Part shown: positions 52,368 to 59,765 of the stretch, piece by piece
How the letters are laid out: the number at the start of each line of letters is the position of its first letter
How positions within the stretch are numbered: position 1 is the stretch's first letter
NCBI GenBank assembly: GCA_015060065.1
Contig: SUZF01000003.1
Coordinates: forward strand, 1-64,000
Source of the DNA: Rikenellaceae bacterium
Lineage (GTDB): Bacteria; Bacteroidota; Bacteroidia; Bacteroidales; Rikenellaceae
DNA length: 64,000 bases
Reading direction: 5' to 3'
Notes under the pieces: model-generated
What the model saw: only the letters and a program-made list of their open reading frames with translations
The model's database searches: none
What the model was told of the DNA's origin: nothing
Made by a program: the position numbers and the translations under genes

Positions 52368-54566
52368 ATGGCTAATAGTAATACAAACAACTCGGATATG
52401 CTTTACGACAAGTTGAAGGAGTACTTCGGATTCTCATCTTTCAAAGGGAATCAGGAGGCTGTAATTCGTAATGTGCTTGCCGGAAAGGATACCTTCGTAT
52501 TGATGCCCACAGGTGGTGGAAAATCGCTTTGCTATCAGTTGCCGGCCCTGCTGATGGATGGTGTGGCGATTGTTATTTCGCCTCTTATTGCTCTGATGAA
52601 GAATCAGGTCGATGCTATGCGTACATTCTCGACCGAGTCGGGCATTGCCCACTTCCTGAACTCGTCACTCAACAAGTCAGCTATTCAGCAGGTCAGGGAT
52701 GACGTGCTGGCGGGCAAGACGAAACTTCTGTATTTCGCGCCCGAATCGCTAACGAAGGAGGATAATGTCGCCTTTTTGCGTAAAATCAAGATTTCGTTCT
52801 ATGCCATAGATGAGGCTCACTGTATCTCGGAGTGGGGTCACGATTTCCGCCCGGAGTATCGTCGCATACGTCCGATTATCAATGATATCGGTCAGGCTCC
52901 GCTCATCGCGCTGACCGCAACGGCAACACCGAAGGTACAGATGGATATCCAGAAGAACCTCGGCATGTCGGATGCTTCGGTTTTCAAGTCGTCGTTCAAC
53001 CGCCCGAATCTCTACTATGAGTTGCGCCCCAAGCACGATGCCGAGCGTGACATCATCCGCTTTATCAAGCATAATGAGGGTAAAAGTGGTATCATCTACT
53101 GTTTGAGCCGCAAGAAGGTCGAGGAGTTGGCGGAGTTGCTCGTGGCAAACGGCATCAAGGCGTTGGCATACCACGCAGGTATGGATGCCCAGACCCGTGC
53201 CAACAATCAGGATGATTTCCTGATGGAGAGGGTAGATGTCATCGTGGCGACTATCGCCTTCGGTATGGGTATCGATAAGCCCGATGTGCGATACGTCATC
53301 CACTACGATATTCCCAAGTCGCTCGAAGGATACTATCAGGAGACGGGTCGTGCCGGTCGTGATGGTGGCGAGGGTCACTGCCTTACCTTTTATAGTTATA
53401 AGGATATCCAGAAACTCGAAAAATTTATGCAGGGTAAGCCGATTGCCGAGCAGGAGATTGGCAAGTTACTTCTGCTTGAAACGGTGTCGTATGCCGAGAG
53501 TTCAATTTGCCGTCGCAAGACCTTGTTGCACTACTTTGGCGAGGAGTACACCGAGGCAAATTGCGGATGTTGCGACAACTGCCGTAATCCGCGCCCGAAG
53601 GTCGAGGCGAAGGCAGAACTGCGAATGGCGTTGGAGGCTCTGCGCGATATTGGCGACAAGTTCAAGATGGACCACCTCTGCAATCTGTTGATGGGTCGCA
53701 CGACAGCAATGATTAAGAGTTATGGACATAATAAACTCGAATGGTTTGGTGCCGGTAACGAGAAGAACGAGCGTTTCTGGGGAGCGGTATTGCGTCAGGC
53801 TCTGATTATGGGTTTGATAGATAAAAATATCGAGAACTATGGACTTATATCGATAAACGCCAAGGGAGAGAAGTATATCTCGTCGCCGACATCGGTAATG
53901 ATAGCCCTTGACCGCGACTATGACGAGGAGGAGCGCGAAACCGAGGTCGTTCCGATGGGTAAGGGTGGTGCTGCCGACGAGGAACTCTTCTCGATGCTCA
54001 AAGACCTGCGCAAGAAGGTCGCCAAGCAGCACGGTCTGCCGCCATTTGTCGTGTTCCAGGACCCCTCGCTCGAAGATATGTCGATACAGTATCCGATAAC
54101 CATCGAGGAGATGCAGAATATTTCGGGTGTGGGAGCCGGCAAGGCTCGTAAGTTTGGCGAGGAGTTTATCAAACTTATCAAGGCATACGTCGAGGAGAAG
54201 GATATTGTCCGTCCGCAGGATATGGTCGTTAAGTCGGTGGCAAACAAGTCGGGCAACAAGATATTTATCATTCAATCCATCGACCGCAAGATGGACTTTG
54301 AGGATATCGCTCGCGCACGAGACCTCGACTTCGAGGAGTTGCTGACCGAGATAGAAGGTATTGTTCATGCAGGTACGCGACTCGATATTTCGTATTACTT
54401 GAATACCTATATGGACGAGGATAAAATCGAGGATATCTACCTCTACTTTAAGGAGGATGCCGAGAGTGATTCGTTGGATGAGGCTGTCGAGGAGTTGGGC
54501 AGTGATTATACCGAGGAGGAGATTCGTCTGGTGCGTATCAAGTTTATGTGCGAAGCAGGAAATTAA
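52368..54566 (+). CDS. recQ: ATP-dependent DNA helicase RecQ (copy 1, RQC and HRDC)
   Basis: 732 aa, longer than E. coli RecQ. Helicase core with LMPTGGGKSLCYQLPA (Walker A), DEAHCISEWGHDFRPEY, ATATPKV, and motif VI YYQETGRAGRDG; zinc-binding Cys set (CRRKTLLHYFGE...CGCCDNC, ~385-415), winged-helix RQC, and an HRDC domain (~530-600). The C-terminal ~130 residues are an extra helical/acidic region. It unwinds forked and recombination intermediates. The stop codon lies inside the arm of a 120-bp palindrome. Confidence 0.95.
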   Translation: MANSNTNNSDMLYDKLKEYFGFSSFKGNQEAVIRNVLAGKDTFVLMPTGGGKSLCYQLPALLMDGVAIVISPLIALMKNQVDAMRTFSTESGIAHFLNSSLNKSAIQQVRDDVLAGKTKLLYFAPESLTKEDNVAFLRKIKISFYAIDEAHCISEWGHDFRPEYRRIRPIINDIGQAPLIALTATATPKVQMDIQKNLGMSDASVFKSSFNRPNLYYELRPKHDAERDIIRFIKHNEGKSGIIYCLSRKKVEELAELLVANGIKALAYHAGMDAQTRANNQDDFLMERVDVIVATIAFGMGIDKPDVRYVIHYDIPKSLEGYYQETGRAGRDGGEGHCLTFYSYKDIQKLEKFMQGKPIAEQEIGKLLLLETVSYAESSICRRKTLLHYFGEEYTEANCGCCDNCRNPRPKVEAKAELRMALEALRDIGDKFKMDHLCNLLMGRTTAMIKSYGHNKLEWFGAGNEKNERFWGAVLRQALIMGLIDKNIENYGLISINAKGEKYISSPTSVMIALDRDYDEEERETEVVPMGKGGAADEELFSMLKDLRKKVAKQHGLPPFVVFQDPSLEDMSIQYPITIEEMQNISGVGAGKARKFGEEFIKLIKAYVEEKDIVRPQDMVVKSVANKSGNKIFIIQSIDRKMDFEDIARARDLDFEELLTEIEGIVHAGTRLDISYYLNTYMDEDKIEDIYLYFKEDAESDSLDEAVEELGSDYTEEEIRLVRIKFMCEAGN

Positions 54567-54682
54567 CTATATATAAAAGGCGCCTTTGGCGTTGGACTAC
54601 TTTTTTGAACTCCTCACATACTTCAGTATGCTCCGGGTTCAAAAACTTGTCCGCCTAAAATTCGCTCTTTTATATATGTTAA
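54563..54682. repeat. 120-bp palindromic element at the recQ 3' end
   Basis: The two halves are inverted copies of each other over ~57 nt: outer arms TTAACTATATATAAAAG and (reverse complement) TTAACATATATAAAAG, then GGCG-GGAC against GTCC-CGCC, TTTTTGAAC against GTTCAAAAA, and inner CATAC-TTCA-GTATG. The left arm begins at the recQ stop codon. The right arm is copied at 54807-54858. It can fold into one long hairpin and may act as the recQ terminator. Confidence 0.8.
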
Positions 54683-54806
54683 TTTCGTTTTGGAGGAGTT
54701 GAAGGTTGCAGACTTAAAAATTTCACATTCCTAAAAATTCCTCTTTTACCTACACTAATTTGGTTGCGGAGGGGTGGCGTTTTGTTATCTGTGGATTTGG
54801 AAGTTT

Positions 54807-54858
54807 CGGGTTCAAAAAATCGTCCGCCTAAAATACGCTCTTTTATATATGTTAATTT
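54807..54858. repeat. Second copy of the palindrome right arm
   Basis: 52 nt matching 54634-54685 at 49 positions, from CGGGTTCAAAAA through CCTAAAATACGCTC to TATATATGTTAATTT. The intervening 54686-54806 carries another CCTAAAAATTCCTCTTTT word but no gene. Confidence 0.85.
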
Positions 54859-54889
54859 TTCATTCCTAATCGTAAAACCGCAATATCTT

Positions 54890-54914
54890 AATTGTGAATT
54901 GTGAATTGTGAATT
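54890..54914. repeat. Heptanucleotide repeat GTGAATT x3 before the acyltransferase gene
   Basis: AATT followed by three GTGAATT units (54894-54914), ending 11 nt before the ATG at 54926. It is the reverse complement of the AATTCAC array at 25773. Confidence 0.85.
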
Positions 54915-54925
54915 CTTCTAATACT

Positions 54926-56044
54926 ATGACCCAACAGAAAAACACCACTCGTCTTTGGTCACTCGATGCTCTGCGTGGTTTTGATATGCTCTTCATTATG
55001 GGCTTTTCGGGCTTTGTGATTGCGCTCTGCGCTCTTTCGGATGCTCCGTTTGCCGGTTGGCTTGCCGAGCAGATGCGCCACGTCGAGTGGGATGGCTTTC
55101 ATCATCACGACACCATCTTCCCACTCTTCCTATTTATCTCTGGCGTATCGTTCCCCTACTCGTTGGCGGCACAGCGAGCCAAAGGTCTGACCGAGAAACA
55201 TATCCATCTTAAAATTCTACGCCGAGCGTTGGTTCTTATTGCGCTGGGTGTGGTCTATAACGGATTCTTCAAACTCGACTTCGAGAATATGCGTATCGCC
55301 AGCGTGCTGGGGCGTATCGGTACAGCGTGGGCGTTGGCGGCACTGCTCTATATCCACTGCGGAGTGCGCACACGAGGCATTATTGCAGTGACAATTCTGC
55401 TCGGCTATTGGGCATTGTCGGCATTGGTGCCGGCACCCGATGCAGCGGTCGGGGCGGAAGCCTTGTCGAGGGAGGGGTGTCTGGTAGGATATATTGACCG
55501 ACTGTTACTGCCCGGAAAGTTGATTTGGGACACCTTTGACCCGGAGGGATTGCTCTCGACACTGCCGGCTGTGGTTACGGCTATGCTCGGAAACTTCGCG
55601 GGCGAGTGGGTGCGACTGCCCGAAGAGAGGGTGTCGGGCAATCGCAAGGCTGCATATATGGCTGTGGCAGGTGCGGCGATGGCTCTTTTGGCGTGGGGCT
55701 GGAATGCAGTGTTACCTGTTAATAAGATGCTCTGGTCATCGTCGTTTGTGGTGGCTGTGGGCGGATATTCGCTGCTGATGTTTGCTCTTTTCTACTATAT
55801 TATCGACGTGCGCGGATGGCGACGTTGGACTCTCTTTTTCAGAGTTATAGGTCTGAACTCGATAACGATATACTTGGCACAGAAGATTATCGACTTCAAG
55901 AAGATTGCCCGCTTCTTCCTGGGTGGCGTGGCAGATATGTGTCCGGAGGATTGGGGAAAGGTTATTCTCGCCGGTGGATATGTTTTGGTGTGCTGGCTGT
56001 TCCTCTACTTCCTCTACAAGAAGGATACATTCCTTAAAGTGTAA
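54926..56044 (+). CDS. Multi-pass membrane acyltransferase-like protein (DUF5009/HGSNAT-like)
   Basis: 372 aa from ATG 54926; GTG 54908 in the same frame lies inside a heptad repeat and is unlikely. LWSLDALRGFDMLFIMG at the N-terminus and FHHHDTIFPLFLFISGVSFPYS are typical of the heparan-alpha-glucosaminide N-acetyltransferase-like family (DUF5009 in Bacteroidota). About ten hydrophobic segments follow. The conserved His-rich loop FHHHD could hold the active His for transmembrane acetyl transfer to sugars such as amino sugars from glycans. Substrate not shown. Confidence 0.8.
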   Translation: MTQQKNTTRLWSLDALRGFDMLFIMGFSGFVIALCALSDAPFAGWLAEQMRHVEWDGFHHHDTIFPLFLFISGVSFPYSLAAQRAKGLTEKHIHLKILRRALVLIALGVVYNGFFKLDFENMRIASVLGRIGTAWALAALLYIHCGVRTRGIIAVTILLGYWALSALVPAPDAAVGAEALSREGCLVGYIDRLLLPGKLIWDTFDPEGLLSTLPAVVTAMLGNFAGEWVRLPEERVSGNRKAAYMAVAGAAMALLAWGWNAVLPVNKMLWSSSFVVAVGGYSLLMFALFYYIIDVRGWRRWTLFFRVIGLNSITIYLAQKIIDFKKIARFFLGGVADMCPEDWGKVILAGGYVLVCWLFLYFLYKKDTFLKV

Positions 56045-56055
56045 CACTTTTTTGC

Positions 56056-56063
56056 TATCTTTG
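56056..56063 (+). promoter_or_regulatory. -7 box of rsmA
   Basis: TATCTTTG, 19 nt before the ATG at 56083. No clear -33 TTG. Confidence 0.55.
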
Positions 56064-56082
56064 CCTCACGAAAGATTGATTT

Positions 56083-56871
56083 ATGAGTGAAGTTAGAGCC
56101 AAGAAGGCACTCGGTCAGCACTTTTTGACCGATCTGAATATAGCGCAGAAGATTTGTAACTCGCTATCGGGTGGCACGGCCGATAAGCCGGACACGGTGT
56201 TGGAGGTGGGTTGCGGTATGGGAGTTTTGACCCAATACCTGCTACGTCGCGAGGATATAGTGACGTGGGGTGCCGAGATTGATACCGAGAGTGTCGATTA
56301 CCTGCATGCCCACTATCCCGACTTTACTCCACGACTGCTCTCGTGCGACTTCCTGAAAATGGATTTACAGGGTCAATTCCCTGATGGCGTGAAGATTATC
56401 GGCAATTTCCCCTATAATATCTCGTCGCAGATATTCTTCAAAATCATCGAGAATCGTAACCTTGTACCCGAATCTGTCGGGATGATTCAGCGCGAGGTGG
56501 CGGTACGTATTGCCGAGCCTCCCGGCTCGCGCGAGTATGGTATTTTGAGCGTATTGTTGCAGGCGTGGTACGATATCGAGTACCTCTTTACCGTGGGCGA
56601 GAAGGTCTTTAATCCGCCCCCGAAGGTCAAGAGTGCCGTGATACGTCTTAAACGTAATGCTGTCGAGCATCTCGATTGTGATGAACGTCTTTTCGTGAAG
56701 GTTGTGAAGGCTTCATTTGGTCAGCGTCGCAAGATGTTGCGCAACTCCTTAAAGGCGGTCTTTGGTAATTTCGGTGGCGAGGAGCATCCTTTCTTTACGC
56801 AGCGAGCCGAGCAACTCTCTGTTGCCGACTTTGTGGAACTTACCAATTGGGTAGCGAAAAAAATCGTCTAA
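56083..56871 (+). CDS. rsmA: 16S rRNA dimethyladenosine transferase (KsgA)
   Basis: 262 aa. KKALGQHFLTD at the N-terminus, SAM-binding VLEVGCGMGVLT (~39-50), catalytic IGNFPYNISSQIFF, and PPPKVKSAVIRL in the C-terminal part. It methylates two adjacent adenosines in helix 45 of 16S rRNA during 30S assembly. Its stop codon is within the left arm of a palindrome like that after recQ. Confidence 0.97.
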   Translation: MSEVRAKKALGQHFLTDLNIAQKICNSLSGGTADKPDTVLEVGCGMGVLTQYLLRREDIVTWGAEIDTESVDYLHAHYPDFTPRLLSCDFLKMDLQGQFPDGVKIIGNFPYNISSQIFFKIIENRNLVPESVGMIQREVAVRIAEPPGSREYGILSVLLQAWYDIEYLFTVGEKVFNPPPKVKSAVIRLKRNAVEHLDCDERLFVKVVKASFGQRRKMLRNSLKAVFGNFGGEEHPFFTQRAEQLSVADFVELTNWVAKKIV

Positions 56872-56977
56872 AAAGGTAATTTTGGTGTTATACAGGTCTA
56901 TGCGAAACAGGGAAATACGTCAAGTATTCCCCCGCTTCGCCTATCCCTGCAAGCCTAAAAATTCCTCTTTTTATACG
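56865..56977. repeat. 113-bp palindromic element at the rsmA 3' end
   Basis: Left half, from CGTCTAAAAAGG at the rsmA stop, is an imperfect inverted copy of the right half, which ends CCTAAAAATTCCTC-TTTTTATACG. Inner arms GCGAAACAGGGAAATAC and GTATTCCCCCGCTTCGC pair around GTCAA. The right-arm word CCTAAAAATTCCTCTTTT is shared with the recQ-distal repeats. It separates the convergent rsmA and recQ2 genes. Confidence 0.75.
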
Positions 56978-57011
56978 TTTTTTGTTGTGGTGGTAAAGAG
57001 ATAATTTAGGT

Positions 57012-58925
57012 CTATCCCTTTGGTGTCATCAGGCCATCATTATTGGTTTGGATAATGCCCTTTTCGTGCATTGTTTTCAGCGTGTCGAGTATTGGTTGCG
57101 GGTCGCATCGGAACTCGGCTATAAGGTCACGCACCGACAGAGCCTGCTTCGACAACTTGGCGAGAATCTGCGCCTGCAAATCCGCTTTGGTGGCTGCACT
57201 CTTCGAAGTCTTGCGTCGGGCGATGCAGATATCGCAGATTCCACAATCCTCCGCCTCCGTATCTCCGAAGTACTCCGAGAGCATACGACTGCGGCAACGC
57301 TCCTGCCCCGAAGCGTATTCGAGCATCTTCGAGAAACGCTCGTGCATCATCTCTTTGCGTCGGAGGAATGTTTCGGGGGCGATGTAGATGTCGTCGGTCG
57401 GCAGTCGCTCCTCGTTGAAGAAGAGAATGGGCGAGCGGTTCGAGGGTACATAGCGTATTATCCGCATCTGCCACAGACGTTTGAACAACTCCTTGACATG
57501 TTCAAGCGTATAGCCGCATTTGGAGGCAATCTCGCACTCGTCGATGGCACGGAACTCGGTGAATACTCCGTTATACATCCGTAACACAACACGCAGGAAG
57601 TGGTCAAGATCGTTGCGCTCAACGCGGATTTTATATAGGTCGTCGCGACTGACACAGAACATTATACGTGCCGGATTCTCCATCTCTTCGGTAAGGGTCA
57701 GATATCCGTTTTGTTGCAATATTTTCAGCGCATTCTGAATCTTGCCCGTGAAGATATGCTCGCGGGCGGCAAAGTCGTGAATGTTGAACATGAAAGAACT
57801 CTGCAAGCCGTCGCCTATGGCAACCTGAACGTAGTTGCAGACCTTCTCGTAGATGCTCTTTATCTCGTCTATCGGAGGAAACTCGCTCTCGAACCGCTTA
57901 ACCACACGGTCCTCGTCATCGGGCGAGACGAGCAGCACGGCATAACTGCGCTTGCCGTCACGACCGGCTCGGCCTGCCTCCTGATAGTAACTTTCGAGTG
58001 AGTCACACATTGTGTAGTGTGCCACAAAACGGACATCCGACTTGTCGATACCCATGCCGAAGGCGTTGGTGGCGACCATTATGCGGGTGCGGCCTGCACT
58101 CCAATCCTCCTGTCGCAGCGAGCGCTCGGCATTGGGCAGACCTCCGTGATAGTAGTCAGCACTCTCGCCCTGCTGCTGTAACCATGCGGCAATCTTCTCG
58201 GCACCGTCGCGTGTGCGGACATAGACAATTCCGGAGCCGGGAACATTGCTGACCACGCGCATCAACTGCTCGTTCTTGTCCTCGACATTGCGTACCGAAT
58301 ACGAGAGGTTCGAGCGGGCAAAACTACTGCGCAGAACGGCAGGCTCCGCCAACACCAACTTATCGATAATATCCGCCTCGACGACCTTTGTTGCAGAGGC
58401 AGTGAGTGCGAGTATCGGGGTTGCAGGAATCAGCGCACGAATCTCGGCAATGCGCAGATATGAGGGTCGGAAGTCGTATCCCCACTGCGATATGCAGTGC
58501 GCCTCATCGACCGCCAGCAGCGAGACGTGCATCTTTTGCACACGCAGTCGGAATATCTCGGTGGCGATGCGTTCCGGGGCGATGTAGAGAAACTTAACGT
58601 CGCCATAGACGCAGTTGTCCAGAGCAATATCAATCTGTCGCGGGGTTAGTCCCGAATGTACTGCCACGGCAGAGATGCCGCGTCGTTGCAGATTATCGAC
58701 CTGATCCTTCATCAGGGCGATAAGTGGAGTGATGACGATGCAGACTCCCTCCTGTGCCATTGCCGGCACCTGATAGGTAAGCGATTTTCCGCCACCGGTC
58801 GGCATCAGGGCGAGGGTGTCGTGTCCGTCCATGACCGAGCGGATAATCTGCTCCTGCATAGGACGGAATGACTCAAATCCCCAATATTTCCGAAGCACGG
58901 AGTGTATCGTCTGCGTCTGTTCCAT
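57012..58925 (-). CDS. RecQ-family DNA helicase (copy 2, without HRDC)
   Basis: 637 aa. Helicase core complete: LMPTGGGKSLTYQVPA, AVDEAHCISQWGYDFRPSY, ALTASATKVV, motif VI YYQEAGRAGRDG. The zinc-binding and winged-helix region has RCRSRMLSEYFGDTEAEDCGICDIC (~545-570), a four-Cys set, and the chain ends in a winged-helix-like C-terminus rather than HRDC. It differs from copy 1 in length, domain set and sequence, so the pair is not a recent duplication. Second RecQ paralogs are common in Bacteroidota. Confidence 0.93.
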   Translation of the reverse strand: MEQTQTIHSVLRKYWGFESFRPMQEQIIRSVMDGHDTLALMPTGGGKSLTYQVPAMAQEGVCIVITPLIALMKDQVDNLQRRGISAVAVHSGLTPRQIDIALDNCVYGDVKFLYIAPERIATEIFRLRVQKMHVSLLAVDEAHCISQWGYDFRPSYLRIAEIRALIPATPILALTASATKVVEADIIDKLVLAEPAVLRSSFARSNLSYSVRNVEDKNEQLMRVVSNVPGSGIVYVRTRDGAEKIAAWLQQQGESADYYHGGLPNAERSLRQEDWSAGRTRIMVATNAFGMGIDKSDVRFVAHYTMCDSLESYYQEAGRAGRDGKRSYAVLLVSPDDEDRVVKRFESEFPPIDEIKSIYEKVCNYVQVAIGDGLQSSFMFNIHDFAAREHIFTGKIQNALKILQQNGYLTLTEEMENPARIMFCVSRDDLYKIRVERNDLDHFLRVVLRMYNGVFTEFRAIDECEIASKCGYTLEHVKELFKRLWQMRIIRYVPSNRSPILFFNEERLPTDDIYIAPETFLRRKEMMHERFSKMLEYASGQERCRSRMLSEYFGDTEAEDCGICDICIARRKTSKSAATKADLQAQILAKLSKQALSVRDLIAEFRCDPQPILDTLKTMHEKGIIQTNNDGLMTPKG

Positions 58926-58979
58926 AGCGCGAAGATAAGAAAAATGGGGCGTTTGCGATGCAATGTGAAAAAAAAATTG

Positions 58980-58987
58980 TACTTTTG
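58980..58987 (+). promoter_or_regulatory. -7 box of the PqqD-like/metal locus
   Basis: TACTTTTG, 12 nt before the ATG at 59000; the divergent recQ2 start is at 58925. Confidence 0.45.
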
Positions 58988-58999
58988 TCGCATAGAGTT

Positions 59000-59281
59000 A
59001 TGGCTATGAAGTTCAAAAAAGAGTATAAAGTACGCTCCATCGCAGGCGAGAATGTGGTGATAATGCAAGGCAAACTCGGCAGTGATGTTACACGGGTTGT
59101 GGCCTTGAATGATACTTCGTTGTTGCTGTGGAACGAGTTGCAGGGCGAAGATTTCGATTTGAGCCGCGTTGTTGCATTGTTGTTGGAGAACTACAATATC
59201 GACGAGGCGACGGCAACGAAGGATGCCGAGGCGTGGATTGCAAAACTTAAAGAGTGCGGTCTGGTAATTGATGAAGAGTAG
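59000..59281 (+). CDS. PqqD-family small protein
   Basis: 93 aa from ATG 59000 (the earlier in-frame start at 58958 lies upstream of the promoter word). A beta-hairpin-rich N-terminus (YKVRSIAGENVVIMQGK) followed by VVALNDTSLLLWNELQGEDFD and LLENYNIDEATATKDAEAWIAKLKECGLV matches the winged-helix PqqD/RRE fold. In RiPP pathways such proteins bind a precursor leader peptide; many Bacteroidota carry solitary members of unknown role. No radical SAM enzyme is nearby. Its end overlaps the next gene by 11 nt. Confidence 0.8.
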   Translation: MAMKFKKEYKVRSIAGENVVIMQGKLGSDVTRVVALNDTSLLLWNELQGEDFDLSRVVALLLENYNIDEATATKDAEAWIAKLKECGLVIDEE

Positions 59282-59684
59282 GCGCAAAATATCGGCAGCA
59301 TTGATGCTTGCCTATCTTTTTGCGATGGTATTGAATGCCGTCGTGGTGCTGACGTGCGATTGTGCGTCGTGCCACAACCACTCTGCCCATAAGTGTCCTT
59401 GCGAGATGTGTGTTACATGCGAGGGGGATACCTTTCTCTCGCAACACTGCGAATGTACGCACTCGCACGAGAATAGTGCCGAGACGGGTATTGCCGTCGA
59501 TGCCGAGCGTGTTCTCAAACTTATGAAGGTCGTGGTCGCCGAGTTGCCCCGCACACTTGTCGATTTGACCGATATAACCTCTACATCCGCAGATAGCATG
59601 CCGGCAGTTCCTTTGTCGGTGTCGCTGGATGAAGCCCCACTGCTCGCTACGGGCGGGTTGAGGGCGCCTCCCGTTTTTGCATAA
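59271..59684 (+). CDS. Cys/His-rich membrane-anchored protein
   Basis: 137 aa from ATG 59271, overlapping the PqqD-like gene end. One hydrophobic segment (ISAALMLAYLFAMVLNAVVVLT) acts as signal or anchor, then a cluster with nine Cys and six His in ~38 residues (CDCASCHNHSAHKCPCEMC onward to CECTHSHE), then an Ala/Val/Leu-rich tail without Cys. The cluster should bind metal ions or form several disulfides in the periplasm. I do not recognise the family. Neighbours (TonB receptor with Cys patch, secreted HMA protein) suggest metal handling, perhaps copper or zinc. Confidence 0.75.
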   Translation: MKSRRKISAALMLAYLFAMVLNAVVVLTCDCASCHNHSAHKCPCEMCVTCEGDTFLSQHCECTHSHENSAETGIAVDAERVLKLMKVVVAELPRTLVDLTDITSTSADSMPAVPLSVSLDEAPLLATGGLRAPPVFA

Positions 59685-59765
59685 TTTTTCGGAAGCAGGG
59701 CATACGACCGGCAGTGCGTCGTGTTGTCCTATGTGGTAAAATTGTGTAAAAACAAAAAAATCAAG

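Noticed and set aside
52368..58925. Two recQ genes considered as a recent duplication
   Set aside because: They differ in length, C-terminal domains and sequence, and lie on opposite strands; older paralogs are more likely.
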